DNA of 14,441 nt from an uncultured Flavobacterium sp. (GTDB taxonomy: Bacteria; Bacteroidota; Bacteroidia; Flavobacteriales; Flavobacteriaceae), in NCBI RefSeq assembly GCF_946482535.1, contig NZ_CAMLRU010000059.1, forward strand, positions 1 through 14,441. Direction: 5' to 3'. A program made the translations under genes and the position numbers. How positions within the stretch are numbered: the stretch's first letter is position 1; each line of letters starts with the position of its first letter. Below are positions 1 to 9,800 of this stretch, one piece after another. Under the pieces are notes generated by a model. The model had not been told where the DNA came from. It saw nothing but the letters and a program-made list of their open reading frames with translations, and did not search any database.

Positions 1-2015
1 AAAAGGCGAAAGTTGATTTTATAAAATGCAACGCGGCCTTATTTCCCGATATGCAAACTAAAAAAATAGCAGGTAATGTTACCTACGAATTTAAAGTAAT
101 CGCAGCGATTGATTCGATAAAGATTGATGCCCAAAACATGACTTTCAGTGAGGTTCGGATTAATGGCAAACCGGTTAAATTTATAAACAATAACAAAGCT
201 TTAGTCTTGTTCGAAGGTTTTGCAAAAGGGAAAAACAAACTCAAATTTACTTACCAAGCTTCTCCCAAACAAACGATGTATTTCAATGCCGGTGCGCAAC
301 AAATCTGGACACAAGGGCAAGGCAAATATACCAGCCATTGGTTGCCGAGTTTTGATGATGTCAACGAGAAAGTGGTTTTCAACCTCAATATTACGTTTGA
401 TAAGAACTTTAATGTTTTAGCCAACGGTATTTTAAAAGAAACGTTTCCGGATAAAGACCAAAAAATATGGCTTTACGAAATGCAAAAGCCAATGTCTTCC
501 TATTTACTCGCTATGGTTATCGGCGATTTCAGAAATAAAGTCATTGCTTCCAAATCAGGCGTACCATTGCAGTTTTTTATCCAGCCGAAAGACACCGCGA
601 AGTTTGAATCAACTTACCGCCATTCGAAACAAATCTTTGATTATTTGGAAAAGGAAATCGGTGTGAAATATCCATGGCAAATTTACAAGCAAATTCCGGT
701 GGAAGACTTTCTTTATGCCGGTATGGAAAACACGAGTTGTACCATTTTTGCTCAAGATTTTGTGGTAGATGACATTGGCTTTAACGACCGAAATTATATC
801 AATGTCAACGCCCATGAGTTGGCACACCAATGGTTTGGCGATTTGATTACGGCTAAATCAGGGAAACATCATTGGTTACAAGAAGGCTTTGCCACTTATT
901 ATGCTTTGTTGGCGGAACGCGAAGTTTTTGGCGAAGATTATTTTTACCATCAATTGTACCGAACGTCTTTACAGTTAAAAAATGCCGCTAAAACCGATAC
1001 GATTCCGGTGATGCATGAAAAGGCGAGTTCGTTGTCGTTTTACCAAAAAGGCGCTTGGGCATTGCATACCATTCGTGAAGCCATTGGCCCGAAATTGTTC
1101 CAAAAAGCAGTCAAGACTTATTTGAAAAAGTACCAATATAAAAATGTGGAAACGGATGAATTTTTAGCCGAAATTAAAAAAGTAGCACGCACTTTTGATA
1201 CCGAGAAATTCAAGAAAACCTGGTTGGAAGATTACCGTTTTCCAACCGAAGAAGCCAATGTTTTACTCAAGAAGAATGCTTTTATCCGAACGCTTCTTGA
1301 AACCCAACAGTTGCGCAAAAGGTCTTTGGCAGACAACAAACAAAAATTCGCCGAGTTGTTGCAATCCAAGATTTTTTATCCGGTAAAGACGGAGATTTTG
1401 TACCAATTGAAAGACGTTCCGTTTCAAGATAAAAAAGAGTTGCTGGTTTTGGCGTTGCAAACCAATGACCTAAAAGTTCGTCAAGCCGTGGCCGAGTTTA
1501 CCGAAGAAATTCCGGCCGAATTCAAAGCGGAATATGAACAGTTGTTAGATGATGCCTCATACGACACGAGAGAAATTGCCTTGTTGAATCTTTGGAAGAA
1601 CTTCCCGGAAAGTAGGAATCTTTATTTGGCGAAAGCCGAAAATTGGATAGGCGGAAACGATAAAAGCTTGCGGATTTTATACCTTACATTAGCCTTAATA
1701 TCAGTTCAAGACAATGCCAACAAAGAACTTTTGTATTCCGAATTAGTTAATTATACATCGTCAAAATATGAGAGTTCGGTGCGCCAAAATGCCTTTGTCA
1801 ATATGTTTTCAGTTAATGATAAAGACACTACTGTTTTAAAAAACTTGGTCAATGCAACTATGCATCATAAATGGCAGTTCAGTAAGTTTGGTCGGGATAA
1901 AATTCGACAATTATTGAAAGATGACAGTTATCACGCCTTGTTTGAGTCTTTATTGCCAACTTTACCCGAACCAGATCAACTCCAATTGCAAAAACTATTA
2001 AGTGAAAAACCATGA
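1..2015 (+). CDS. M1 family zinc aminopeptidase, 5' partial
   Basis: This is a gluzincin aminopeptidase that removes N-terminal residues from peptides. The reading frame is open from base 3, so the gene begins before the window. The ATG at 51 is internal: the residues before it (VDFIKCNAALFPD) fit the first strands of the M1 N-terminal domain. Numbering from that ATG, the substrate-binding AGMEN motif is at 223-227. The zinc site HELAH is at 255-259 and the third zinc ligand is E278 in WLQEGF, which gives the HExxH-x18-E spacing of the family. Y331 in SFYQKGAW fits the transition-state tyrosine. From about residue 410 to the end the sequence is helical, like the HEAT-type C-terminal domain of some M1 enzymes. 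About 670 residues are visible and no frameshift is seen. The signal peptide, if any, is off-window, so location is undecided. The stop codon overlaps the start of the patatin gene, which suggests one transcript. Confidence 0.95.
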   Translation, partial: KAKVDFIKCNAALFPDMQTKKIAGNVTYEFKVIAAIDSIKIDAQNMTFSEVRINGKPVKFINNNKALVLFEGFAKGKNKLKFTYQASPKQTMYFNAGAQQIWTQGQGKYTSHWLPSFDDVNEKVVFNLNITFDKNFNVLANGILKETFPDKDQKIWLYEMQKPMSSYLLAMVIGDFRNKVIASKSGVPLQFFIQPKDTAKFESTYRHSKQIFDYLEKEIGVKYPWQIYKQIPVEDFLYAGMENTSCTIFAQDFVVDDIGFNDRNYINVNAHELAHQWFGDLITAKSGKHHWLQEGFATYYALLAEREVFGEDYFYHQLYRTSLQLKNAAKTDTIPVMHEKASSLSFYQKGAWALHTIREAIGPKLFQKAVKTYLKKYQYKNVETDEFLAEIKKVARTFDTEKFKKTWLEDYRFPTEEANVLLKKNAFIRTLLETQQLRKRSLADNKQKFAELLQSKIFYPVKTEILYQLKDVPFQDKKELLVLALQTNDLKVRQAVAEFTEEIPAEFKAEYEQLLDDASYDTREIALLNLWKNFPESRNLYLAKAENWIGGNDKSLRILYLTLALISVQDNANKELLYSELVNYTSSKYESSVRQNAFVNMFSVNDKDTTVLKNLVNATMHHKWQFSKFGRDKIRQLLKDDSYHALFESLLPTLPEPDQLQLQKLLSEKP

Positions 2016-2917
2016 GAGCATTAGTCATTTCGGGTGGCGGAAGTAAAGGCGCATTTGCGGGTGGCGTGGCACAATACCTGATGCAGGAAAACGGTTGCGA
2101 ATATGACATTCTCATCGGTAGTTCTACCGGAAGTTTACTGATTCCGCATTTGGCTTTGGGCAAAGTAGATAAGATTTATAACATTTATTCCAATGTAAAT
2201 ATGCGGAGTATTTTTGATCTCAGCCCATTTGTAGTCAAAAATAAAAATACGCCCAACGAAACCGTTTCTATCAATCACTGGAACGTGTTGAAGCAGTTTT
2301 TAAAAGGGCGCAGAACATTTGGCGAAAGCCACAAACTGTTGGAATATATTAAGGAGAATTTTACCCGTGATGAGTTTGCTTTGCTCAAATCAACCGCTTG
2401 TGAAGTGGTAGTTACAGTCACCAATCTTTCCAAAAACGAGGTCGAATACAAATCGATTAAAGATTACGATTATCATGAGTTTTGCGAATGGATTTGGATT
2501 TCCTGCAACTACATTCCGTTTATGAGTTTGGTGACCAAAAATGGCTACGAATATGGCGATGGCGGTTTTTCGAGTTTGGTTCCGATAAGAGAAGCTATCA
2601 AACGCGGTGCGACTGAAGTAGATGTGGTAATATTGGAAACCGAAGTCCAAACCCGTCCCAAAAAAATAGGTCGTAATCCGTTTTCGTTGATGATTGATTT
2701 GTTCCAAACTTTATTGACTCAAGTAGAAAAGCACGATATCACCATTGGTAAATTGGCAGCCAAAAACAAAGACGCCAAACTTAATTTGTATTACACTCCA
2801 ACGCAGCTTACAGACAACGCTTTGATTTTCAACAAAGACAAAATGAAAGACTGGTGGCACAAAGGCTATCAATACGCAAAAAATAAGAGCGAATTGATGA
2901 GTGATAATGTGCTTTAA
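2012..2917 (+). CDS. patatin-like phospholipase family protein
   Basis: This is a 301-residue serine acyl hydrolase, probably acting on phospholipids or other acyl esters. All the patatin motifs are intact. The glycine-rich oxyanion loop GGGSKG is at 8-13. The nucleophile is S38 in the elbow G36-S-S-T-G40. The catalytic partner is D183 in DGG at 183-185. No signal peptide or membrane segment is apparent, so the enzyme is likely cytoplasmic; the family catalyses with a Ser-Asp dyad. The start is the ATG inside ATGA (2012-2015), overlapping the aminopeptidase stop, as expected for translational coupling. The glycine-rich loop begins seven residues in, so no upstream start is needed. The true substrate cannot be told from sequence. 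Confidence 0.93.
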   Translation: MRALVISGGGSKGAFAGGVAQYLMQENGCEYDILIGSSTGSLLIPHLALGKVDKIYNIYSNVNMRSIFDLSPFVVKNKNTPNETVSINHWNVLKQFLKGRRTFGESHKLLEYIKENFTRDEFALLKSTACEVVVTVTNLSKNEVEYKSIKDYDYHEFCEWIWISCNYIPFMSLVTKNGYEYGDGGFSSLVPIREAIKRGATEVDVVILETEVQTRPKKIGRNPFSLMIDLFQTLLTQVEKHDITIGKLAAKNKDAKLNLYYTPTQLTDNALIFNKDKMKDWWHKGYQYAKNKSELMSDNVL

Positions 2918-2990
2918 TTCAATAAAAATATTCTTATAAAATTATTTTTTTGTAACTATTTTACTATTTTTATTTTTTAAAAAGTAAGAT

Positions 2991-4526
2991 ATGTTGGTAA
3001 AAGTTTTTGGTAGTGCAGTCTTTGGAGTAGAAGCTACAACCATCACCGTGGAGGTTAATATTGATAAAGGAATTGGCTATCATTTAGTTGGTTTACCCGA
3101 TAATGCTATCAAGGAAAGCAGTTACCGTATAGCTGCCGCACTCAAAAATAACGGTTATGAATTGCCCGGAAAAAAGATTACAGTCAATTTGGCTCCGGCC
3201 GATTTGCGAAAAGAAGGTTCCGCCTATGATTTGACTCTGGCTGTAGGTATTTTAGCCGCTTCGGGACAAATCAAAGCCGATGAAGTTGACCAATACATCA
3301 TCATGGGTGAATTGTCTTTGGACGGAAGTTTGCAGCCTATAAAAGGCGCTTTATCCATAGCGATTAAAGCCAAAGAAGAAGGTTTTAAGGGATTCTTTTT
3401 ACCGATTCAGAATGTAAAAGAAGCAGCCATTGTTGAAGGATTGGAGGTTTATGGTGTTGAAAATGTATTGCAAGTCATTGATTTTTTTGAAGGGAAAGGA
3501 ACGATTGCACCAACCGTAATCAATACCCGCGAGGAATTTTACAAAACACTCGATTTTCCGGAATTTGATTTTGCCGATGTCAAAGGGCAGGAAAGTATCA
3601 AACGTTGCATGGAAATCGCTGCAGCCGGTGGGCATAATATTATTTTAATTGGTCCGCCGGGTTCGGGAAAGACCATGTTGGCCAAAAGATTACCGAGTAT
3701 TCTACCGCCAATGACCTTGAGAGAAGCTTTAGAAACGACAAAAATTCACAGTGTAGCCGGCAAAATAAAAGACGCCGGATTGATGAACCAAAGACCTTTC
3801 CGGAGTCCGCACCACACCGCGAGTTCAGTTTCTCTTGTTGGCGGTGGCAGTTATCCGCAACCCGGAGAAATCTCTTTGGCTCATAATGGGGTTTTGTTTT
3901 TAGACGAATTGCCTGAATTCAAAAGAGAGGTTTTAGAAGTCATGCGCCAACCTTTAGAAGACCGTGAAGTAACAATTTCCAGAGCCAAATTTACCATCAC
4001 TTATCCTTCTTCATTTATGTTGGTGGCGAGTATGAATCCGAGTCCGGGCGGCTATTTTAATGATCCTGATGCGCCGGTCAGTTCATCGCCTGCCGAGATG
4101 CAACGGTATTTGAGTAAAATTTCCGGACCATTGTTAGACCGAATCGATATTCATATCGAAGTTACGCCGGTGCCTTTTGAAAAACTGACAGAAACCCGTC
4201 CGGCGGAAAGTAGTGTGTTGATTAGAGAACGCGTTACTAAGGCCAGAGAAATTCAGTCAAAGCGCTTTGAGGAATTGGATGCGATTCATTACAACGCACA
4301 AATGAGCACTAAACAAATCAGAACTTATTGCGCTTTGGATGAGGTTTCATTACAATTGCTGAAAACGGCCATGGAAAGATTGAATTTGTCTGCCAGAGCC
4401 TATGACCGAATCTTGAAAGTGTCGAGAACCATAGCCGATTTAGAACAAGCGGAAACCGTAAATTCCAATCATATAGCAGAAGCGATTCAATACAGAAGTT
4501 TAGACAGAGACGGATGGCTGGGTTAA
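2991..4526 (+). CDS. comM: YifB/ComM family Mg-chelatase-like AAA+ ATPase
   Basis: This 511-residue protein belongs to the YifB/ComM family. In naturally transformable Gram-negative bacteria, ComM is a hexameric helicase that drives branch migration during uptake-DNA integration; the role in this organism is inferred only. The N-terminal part (about 1-175) is the ChlI/Lon-like fold typical of the family. The AAA+ core has Walker A GPPGSGKT at 221-228, Walker B VLFLDE at 301-306, and the GPLLDRID segment near 375-385, which carries the conserved arginine. The C-terminal Mg-chelatase domain ends with [22 protein letters not shown] helices. The NPCPCG cysteine motif of many homologues is replaced by NPSPGG, as in E. 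coli-type and Bacteroidota members. The start ATG follows an A-rich leader with no Shine-Dalgarno. The 73-base gap upstream is very AT-rich and shows no clear promoter. The stop overlaps that of the opposing gene. Confidence 0.93.
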   Translation: MLVKVFGSAVFGVEATTITVEVNIDKGIGYHLVGLPDNAIKESSYRIAAALKNNGYELPGKKITVNLAPADLRKEGSAYDLTLAVGILAASGQIKADEVDQYIIMGELSLDGSLQPIKGALSIAIKAKEEGFKGFFLPIQNVKEAAIVEGLEVYGVENVLQVIDFFEGKGTIAPTVINTREEFYKTLDFPEFDFADVKGQESIKRCMEIAAAGGHNIILIGPPGSGKTMLAKRLPSILPPMTLREALETTKIHSVAGKIKDAGLMNQRPFRSPHHTASSVSLVGGGSYPQPGEISLAHNGVLFLDELPEFKREVLEVMRQPLEDREVTISRAKFTITYPSSFMLVASMNPSPGGYFNDPDAPVSSSPAEMQRYLSKISGPLLDRIDIHIEVTPVPFEKLTETRPAESSVLIRERVTKAREIQSKRFEELDAIHYNAQMSTKQIRTYCALDEVSLQLLKTAMERLNLSARAYDRILKVSRTIADLEQAETVNSNHIAEAIQYRSLDRDGWLG

Positions 4527-5872
4527 TTAAATTTATAATATCGTGCGCCAACTAATGTTGGATCTTCTTTTTCTATTCCGGCCAAATAAAACTCGTTTTT
4601 CGGAGCTAAAACCGATTGTTTCAATTCCTTTTTATGGAGTTTTTCATAAGTTGGAAAGTCAATGGCTGTGGCTTGTTGGAGTGTTTCAAAGAGATTTACT
4701 TTTTGGATGACCGAATGCCATTCCGAAGAAACTTCTGCTTCAAAAACCTTCGATTTGGAACCACTGCCATAAGCAATGAAACCGAATTTTTTAGCTGTTA
4801 AATCGGTTTTTTGTTGGAAATGATAACACAAAGTCGATAACAATCCCAAGAAAATAGAACCGGTGTAAATATTTCCAATTTGTCCCGAAGCTATTTCAGA
4901 AGGTTGAATTTTTTCATTGACTAAACTCAAATATTCGTTGCTTTTAGCCAAGGCTTTGAGTTTGTCCTTGGTGTTTTCTCCGATTTGATTCTCTAACAAA
5001 GTCGGATTTTCTTGGGCAAAAATTTCAATAAAAGTTCTGCGACCTTGAAAACAATAGGGAAGGTGCAATAAGATATTTGACCAATTTTCATAAACCTTTC
5101 CGCTTTGATTGCTTTCGGTTTTATAATGTTGGTAAGCTTCCGTAATTCGATTGATATAACATTGGTTGGAATACTGTCCGTCGAAAACCGGTTGTTCTTT
5201 GTAAATGGCAATTTCACTTTCTAAAACACCATGCCAATCCGGATTTTGATTGAATCCTAAAGCCTCTTTGCTGACGGTTCGTCTTGGTTTAAAAAAATCA
5301 AATACACCTTGTGTTGAAACGCCAACTTCATTAGAGAAACTTAAAACTCGTGGATTGGCAGTGATTAGCATCGCTATAGCGCCGGCACCTTGGGTATATT
5401 CTCCGGTTGAATTTAAATCGTATTTGGCGTTGTCAGAAGCAATAACAATGGCTTTTTTGGTAGGGTTTAATCGAATATAATCCAAACAATTTTGCAATGC
5501 ATCAACGGCGCCTATGCAGGCAAAAGTCAAATCGACCACATCACAATTTTTAAAACTGGTTTCGCCTAAGACGCTTTCTAAATTCGATAAAACATAGGAA
5601 GCTACGGGTTTGGAACTATCCACACCACTTTCGGTACCAACATATATTCGGCTAATTTCTTTTGGATTTAAATCCTCTTGCCGAATCAATCTCAAAGCGG
5701 CATTAGAAGCCATGGTCACGACATCTTGGTGCACATCAAGGAAACTCATTTTGTGCAAACCTAATCCTTTGATAAGTTTGTCGGCTTCAATGTTTCGGTT
5801 TTCGGCTAAAGTAGTTATGGGAAGGTATAATTGCGGAATATCAAATGCGATACTGTCGATGCCTGCTTTCAT
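4523..5872 (-). CDS. mvaS: hydroxymethylglutaryl-CoA synthase
   Basis: This enzyme condenses acetyl-CoA with acetoacetyl-CoA to give HMG-CoA, the committed step towards mevalonate and isoprenoids (quinone side chains, carotenoids, undecaprenyl carriers). The thiolase-like fold carries the expected catalytic residues. The general-base glutamate is E81 in [12 protein letters not shown]. The acyl-accepting cysteine is C119 in DLTFACIGA. The histidine is H270 in [14 protein letters not shown]. The [13 protein letters not shown] segment near 157-169 is also characteristic. At 449 residues it is longer than Gram-positive MvaS (about 390), with the extra length in the C-terminal half. The ATG at 5872 follows an A-rich leader and a possible -7 element. 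The gene appears monocistronic: no other mevalonate gene lies beside it. Flavobacteria generally use the mevalonate route, which fits. Confidence 0.94.
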   Translation of the reverse strand: MKAGIDSIAFDIPQLYLPITTLAENRNIEADKLIKGLGLHKMSFLDVHQDVVTMASNAALRLIRQEDLNPKEISRIYVGTESGVDSSKPVASYVLSNLESVLGETSFKNCDVVDLTFACIGAVDALQNCLDYIRLNPTKKAIVIASDNAKYDLNSTGEYTQGAGAIAMLITANPRVLSFSNEVGVSTQGVFDFFKPRRTVSKEALGFNQNPDWHGVLESEIAIYKEQPVFDGQYSNQCYINRITEAYQHYKTESNQSGKVYENWSNILLHLPYCFQGRRTFIEIFAQENPTLLENQIGENTKDKLKALAKSNEYLSLVNEKIQPSEIASGQIGNIYTGSIFLGLLSTLCYHFQQKTDLTAKKFGFIAYGSGSKSKVFEAEVSSEWHSVIQKVNLFETLQQATAIDFPTYEKLHKKELKQSVLAPKNEFYLAGIEKEDPTLVGARYYKFN

Positions 5873-5894
5873 TTTTTTTTGGATTTTTGCTAGG

Positions 5895-5902
5895 CAAAAT
5901 TA
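5895..5902 (-). promoter_or_regulatory. possible flavobacterial -7 promoter element for mvaS
   Basis: The minus strand reads TAATTTTG, a perfect match to the Bacteroidota/Flavobacterium -7 consensus TAnnTTTG. It sits 22 bases before the mvaS ATG, implying a short A-rich leader of about 16 nt. A -33 TTG is not well placed: the nearest (5919-5917) is only 14 nt away, shorter than the usual 17-23. The call is therefore tentative. Confidence 0.4.
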
Positions 5903-5935
5903 AAAAAAGACAACCTCAAAACAGCTTGAAATAGT

Positions 5936-5959
5936 CCTTAAAATTAAGGTGTTAAACAC
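5936..5959. repeat. two abutting inverted repeats upstream of mvaS
   Basis: CCTTAA-AA-TTAAGG (5936-5949) and GTGTT-A-AACAC (5949-5959) are both perfect dyads and share one base. They lie between the 3' end of the metallopeptidase gene and the putative mvaS promoter, about 35-55 bases upstream of the -7 element. They could be an operator, or part of a transcript end for the kinase-metallopeptidase unit. No T-run follows the dyads on the minus strand, so they do not form a canonical intrinsic terminator. Confidence 0.35.
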
Positions 5960-6031
5960 GATTTGTGATTAATTCAAAAAAGTATCCTTTTAATTTTCGA
6001 ATTGTGATTTTTAATTAAAATTTCTGGTTTT

Positions 6032-6883
6032 TTAATTTAAAAGCGCAGCGAAGGTATTGCCTTGTTTAATATCGCCGGAGTTGTATCCTTTTTTAAACCA
6101 ATACATTCTTTGCTCCGAAGTTCCGTGGGTAAAGCTATCCGGTGAAACTTGCCCTTGCATTCTGCTTTGAATCGCGTCATCACCAACGGCATTAGCCGCA
6201 CTTAAAGCTTCCTCTATATCGCCTTCTTCCAGAAGGTTTTTGTTGTAATGAGCCCAAACTCCGGCATAGAAATCGGCTTGTAACTCTAAACAAACCGACC
6301 ATTTATTGGCTTCCTTTTCACTTTTTCCTTCTTGCTCTTGGCGTACTTTTGCCGAAGTACCCATAAGGGTTTGCAAATGGTGTCCCATTTCGTGAGCAAT
6401 GACATAAGCTATGGCAAAATCTCCGCCTTGGGCTCCGAATCGCGTTTTTAATTCTTCAAAAAAGCGCAAATCCATATAAATTTTTTGGTCGCCCGGACAA
6501 TAAAAAGGTCCGGCTGCAGAAGTTGCACTTCCGCAAGCGGTATTGACACCGTCATAGAAAATTACCATTCCGGGTTCTTCAAAAGTCATATTATTTTCTT
6601 CAAAAATCTTGGTCCATGTTTCGTTGTTGTAAACAAAACAGGATTCGGCGAAATTGCCCAATTCTTTTTCCTCTGCCGATAATTCTCTGCTTTGGGTTTG
6701 TTCGGTTTGGCTTCCTTGTGTTTGTTGAATAATAGTACCGATAGTTTGTCCTGTTTCGCCTCCGAACATTTGGAGTAATAAGACTATGATACCGATGACT
6801 CCGCCACCAATCAAGGCTTTTCCGCCGCCCGACATACCTCTGCGGTCTTCAAAATTACCGCTGTCTTTTCTTTCCCATTTCAT
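6032..6883 (-). CDS. ypfJ: YpfJ-type neutral zinc metallopeptidase, membrane-anchored
   Basis: This 283-residue protein belongs to the putative neutral zinc metallopeptidase family (YpfJ/KPN_02809 type, Pfam PF04228). The hydrophilic N-terminus (MKWERKDSGNFEDRRG) is the family's usual start. It is followed by a glycine-rich stretch and one membrane segment at about 23-40. A Gln/Thr-rich linker runs to about 65, and the catalytic domain fills the rest. The zinc site is HEMGHH, with H164, E165 and H168. The likely third ligand is E200 in LELQADFYAGVW. The conserved YCPGDQKIYMDLRFF-like segment precedes the HExxH. The catalytic domain probably faces the periplasm, but topology is inferred. Physiological substrates of the family are not established. 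The start ATG lies only 12 bases after the stop of the histidine kinase gene on the same strand, so the two are probably co-transcribed. Confidence 0.92.
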   Translation of the reverse strand: MKWERKDSGNFEDRRGMSGGGKALIGGGVIGIIVLLLQMFGGETGQTIGTIIQQTQGSQTEQTQSRELSAEEKELGNFAESCFVYNNETWTKIFEENNMTFEEPGMVIFYDGVNTACGSATSAAGPFYCPGDQKIYMDLRFFEELKTRFGAQGGDFAIAYVIAHEMGHHLQTLMGTSAKVRQEQEGKSEKEANKWSVCLELQADFYAGVWAHYNKNLLEEGDIEEALSAANAVGDDAIQSRMQGQVSPDSFTHGTSEQRMYWFKKGYNSGDIKQGNTFAALLN

Positions 6884-6895
6884 GCTGTTTTGATT

Positions 6896-9800
6896 TTAGT
6901 TTAACGTCATTAAATCTCGAATCACTTTTTCCAATAGCTCTTTGTCAATTGGTTTCGGAATGTAGTCGTTCATTCCGCTTTCGATACATTTTTCTTTTTC
7001 GCCTACTACAGTTCCGGCAGTTAATGCTATGATTGGGATATTGGTTGTATTAGGCAATTTTCTGATGGCTTGCGTCGATTCGTAGCCATTCATAACAGGC
7101 ATTTGGATGTCCATTAAAATTAAATCAGGCAAAATGTTTTGTGCTTTTTCATAAGCTTCTTTACCGTTTTCCAATTCTATAATTTGGGCATTGGGTAAAA
7201 TTTGCTTGACTAAGGTTTTGGCCAAAAGCATATTAATTTTGTTGTCTTCTACGATAAAGATGACTTTATCGGCCTTACTGATGACTGCAGAAGATTGCCC
7301 GGATTTAGGCGCTTTATCTATTGTTTTGTTATCTTCAGTTGATAAATTTGAATAAGTAACATTCAAAACAAATCTGAATTCACTGCCTTTGTCGGGTTCG
7401 CTGGTCAATTCCAACTTGCTGTTCATCAAACTTAAAAGTTGGTTGGATATGGATAGTCCCAAACCGGTTCCGCCAAATCTTTTGGAGGTTGAGTTGTCTT
7501 CCTGTGAGAACGCTTCAAATATTTTTTCTTGGTTGCTTTTTTTGATTCCGATACCGGTGTCTTTGACGGCAAATTGCAATTCGATACTGTTGTCATCAAT
7601 TTTTTTATGCAGGGTCAAACATAAATCAATACTTCCTTTTTCGGTAAACTTGACGGCATTACTCAATAGGTTGATTAAGATTTGTTTTAAGCGAATGTAA
7701 TCTACCCAAATGTATTTCGGCACATCTTTTTCGACGGTTAAATTGAGTTCCAAGTTTTTGAGATTGGCTTCATACCGAATTAAATCTACTACTTGATGCA
7801 ACAATTCGGTAATATTAATTTTCTCTATATTGAGTTCCAATTTACCGGATTCAATTTTGGAAAAATCGAGGATATTATTGATGACTTCCATCAATGCATT
7901 AGCCGATTGGTTGATGGTATTCATGTATTTTTTCTGGATGCTTTCTAAATTGGTATTCATCAAAAGTTCGGTGAAACCAATGATCCCGTTAAGTGGCGTT
8001 CTGATTTCGTGGCTCATATTGGCTAAAAACTCCGATTTGGCTCTGTTAGCGGCTTCGGCGTAATTTTTGGCTTTGATGGCTTCTTCCGCTTCCATACGCG
8101 AAGTGATATCGATAAAAATACCAACGATGTATACAATCTCGTTGTCTTTTAGAATAGGTTCTCCAAATTCTTCAATCCAAATGTATTGTCCTGATTTATT
8201 GATTATTCGATAGATTAAATGTATTTTTTGTTTGTTTTTGAATAAGTCATTGGCTTTTTCTCGCACATTGGCAATATCATCGGGATGCACCAAATCGATG
8301 TAGAATATTTTGTTTTGTAAAAAGTCTTCTTTAGGATAACCGGTTAGCTTTTCAATTTGGTCGTTGAGGTAAATTTTAGACCATTTTTCATCATATCTTG
8401 AAAGATGTACCGCGCCGGGAATATTATTGGCCAAAAGGCTAAACTTTTCTTCACTTTCTTTGATAATGGTTTCATTGATGTTTCTCTCAAAGGCCGAAGA
8501 GATATTATTGGCCAAAGATTGTAATATGGTGATTTCATCAATAGACCATTCTCTTTCCAGAGTTGAATCGTCAAACACTAAGAAGCCGTGCAAATCGTTT
8601 TTGACAAATATCGGCAAGAACAAAACCGATTTGATTTGTAAATCTTCCAGGAAAGTTCTGGTTGTTTCGTCTTTTATTTTTCTGACAATGGCAGCATAAT
8701 AATAGTTTTCAGTCATTTGTTTCAACACAAACGAAAGCAAATCAATAGTTATATTTTGTAGCTTTTCATTGGTCGGAGTGAAGCCGTTTTCAGAAGCTAT
8801 CCAACGGTGTTTTTGGTAATAAAGGTTATTTTTTTGATTTTTGGCGAAAAACGAAATTTTATCGACTTTCAAAACCTTTCCGATTTCGTTTACAATGCCT
8901 TTAAGGATATCATCGGTGTTTTTGTTGAGCAGGAATTTGTCAATATTTTTACTGATAACCGTTAGGATTTCACTTTTATAAGACAATTTTTTATCAGATT
9001 CCAAGAGCAATTGCGCCTCTATGGCAATGGCTATCAAATCGGCAATCGAACGGGCAAAGTTGATGTCTTCATTATCCCATTCAAAGGCAGTATCTGTTTT
9101 CTCAAAACACAGTATGCCGATGATTTTCCCATTGATAAAAATAGGGGTGTCCAACAACGACATGATATCGTTTTTAGGCACATAATCATAACACAGTTCT
9201 TTTGTAATGCTATTGTTATAAACATTGGAAGCCACTATTTGCAATCCGGTTTCGATATTTTCAAAGTAGTTGGTATAATTTTCTTTGGCCAAGAAAAAAT
9301 TCTTTTCAAAACGGTCACTTTTTAAGTAATAAATACTTTCGCATCGCAATCCTTCCGACATATAAGACCAATAACCCACGCGGTCAATATCGCAATTGGT
9401 GGCTGCTACTTTGAGAATGTTTTTAAGAATTCCGTTGAAAGTGTCTTTGTTGGAATAACTCTGAGAGGTTAATACTTTGAGTGTTTCATTGTGAATTCTA
9501 ACTTTTTTACTTCGATTGTAATGTTCGATTTCAAGATTTTTAACCAAGGTGATATCTCTGGCAATAGCCGAATAGCCAATGGTTTCTCCAAAATCATTCT
9601 TCTTTAACGTCACTTTTTGAGAAACCCAAATGGTTTCGCCGTCTTTTTTCAATAACGGAAATACCAAATCATTGTATTGTTGGTTTTCTTTAGGAATTTC
9701 TTTGTAGAAGTCGGTTACATAATCCAAATAATCAGCCCGAACAAAATGGGAAAAATGCTTGCCTAAAATATCTTCTCTCTCACAGTTGAGGGCTTTTACC

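Noticed and set aside
51..53. ATG as the start of the aminopeptidase gene
   Set aside because: The frame is open to the left edge and the codons before it encode conserved M1 N-terminal residues, so the gene starts outside the window.
2390..2707. Open frame of 105 codons on the minus strand inside the patatin gene
   Set aside because: It is a shadow of the patatin frame, including the codons for the catalytic DGG.
2945..2952. TTTTTTTG as a -7 promoter element for the comM-like gene
   Set aside because: It mismatches the conserved A and has no -33 TTG; a T-run in AT-rich DNA explains it.
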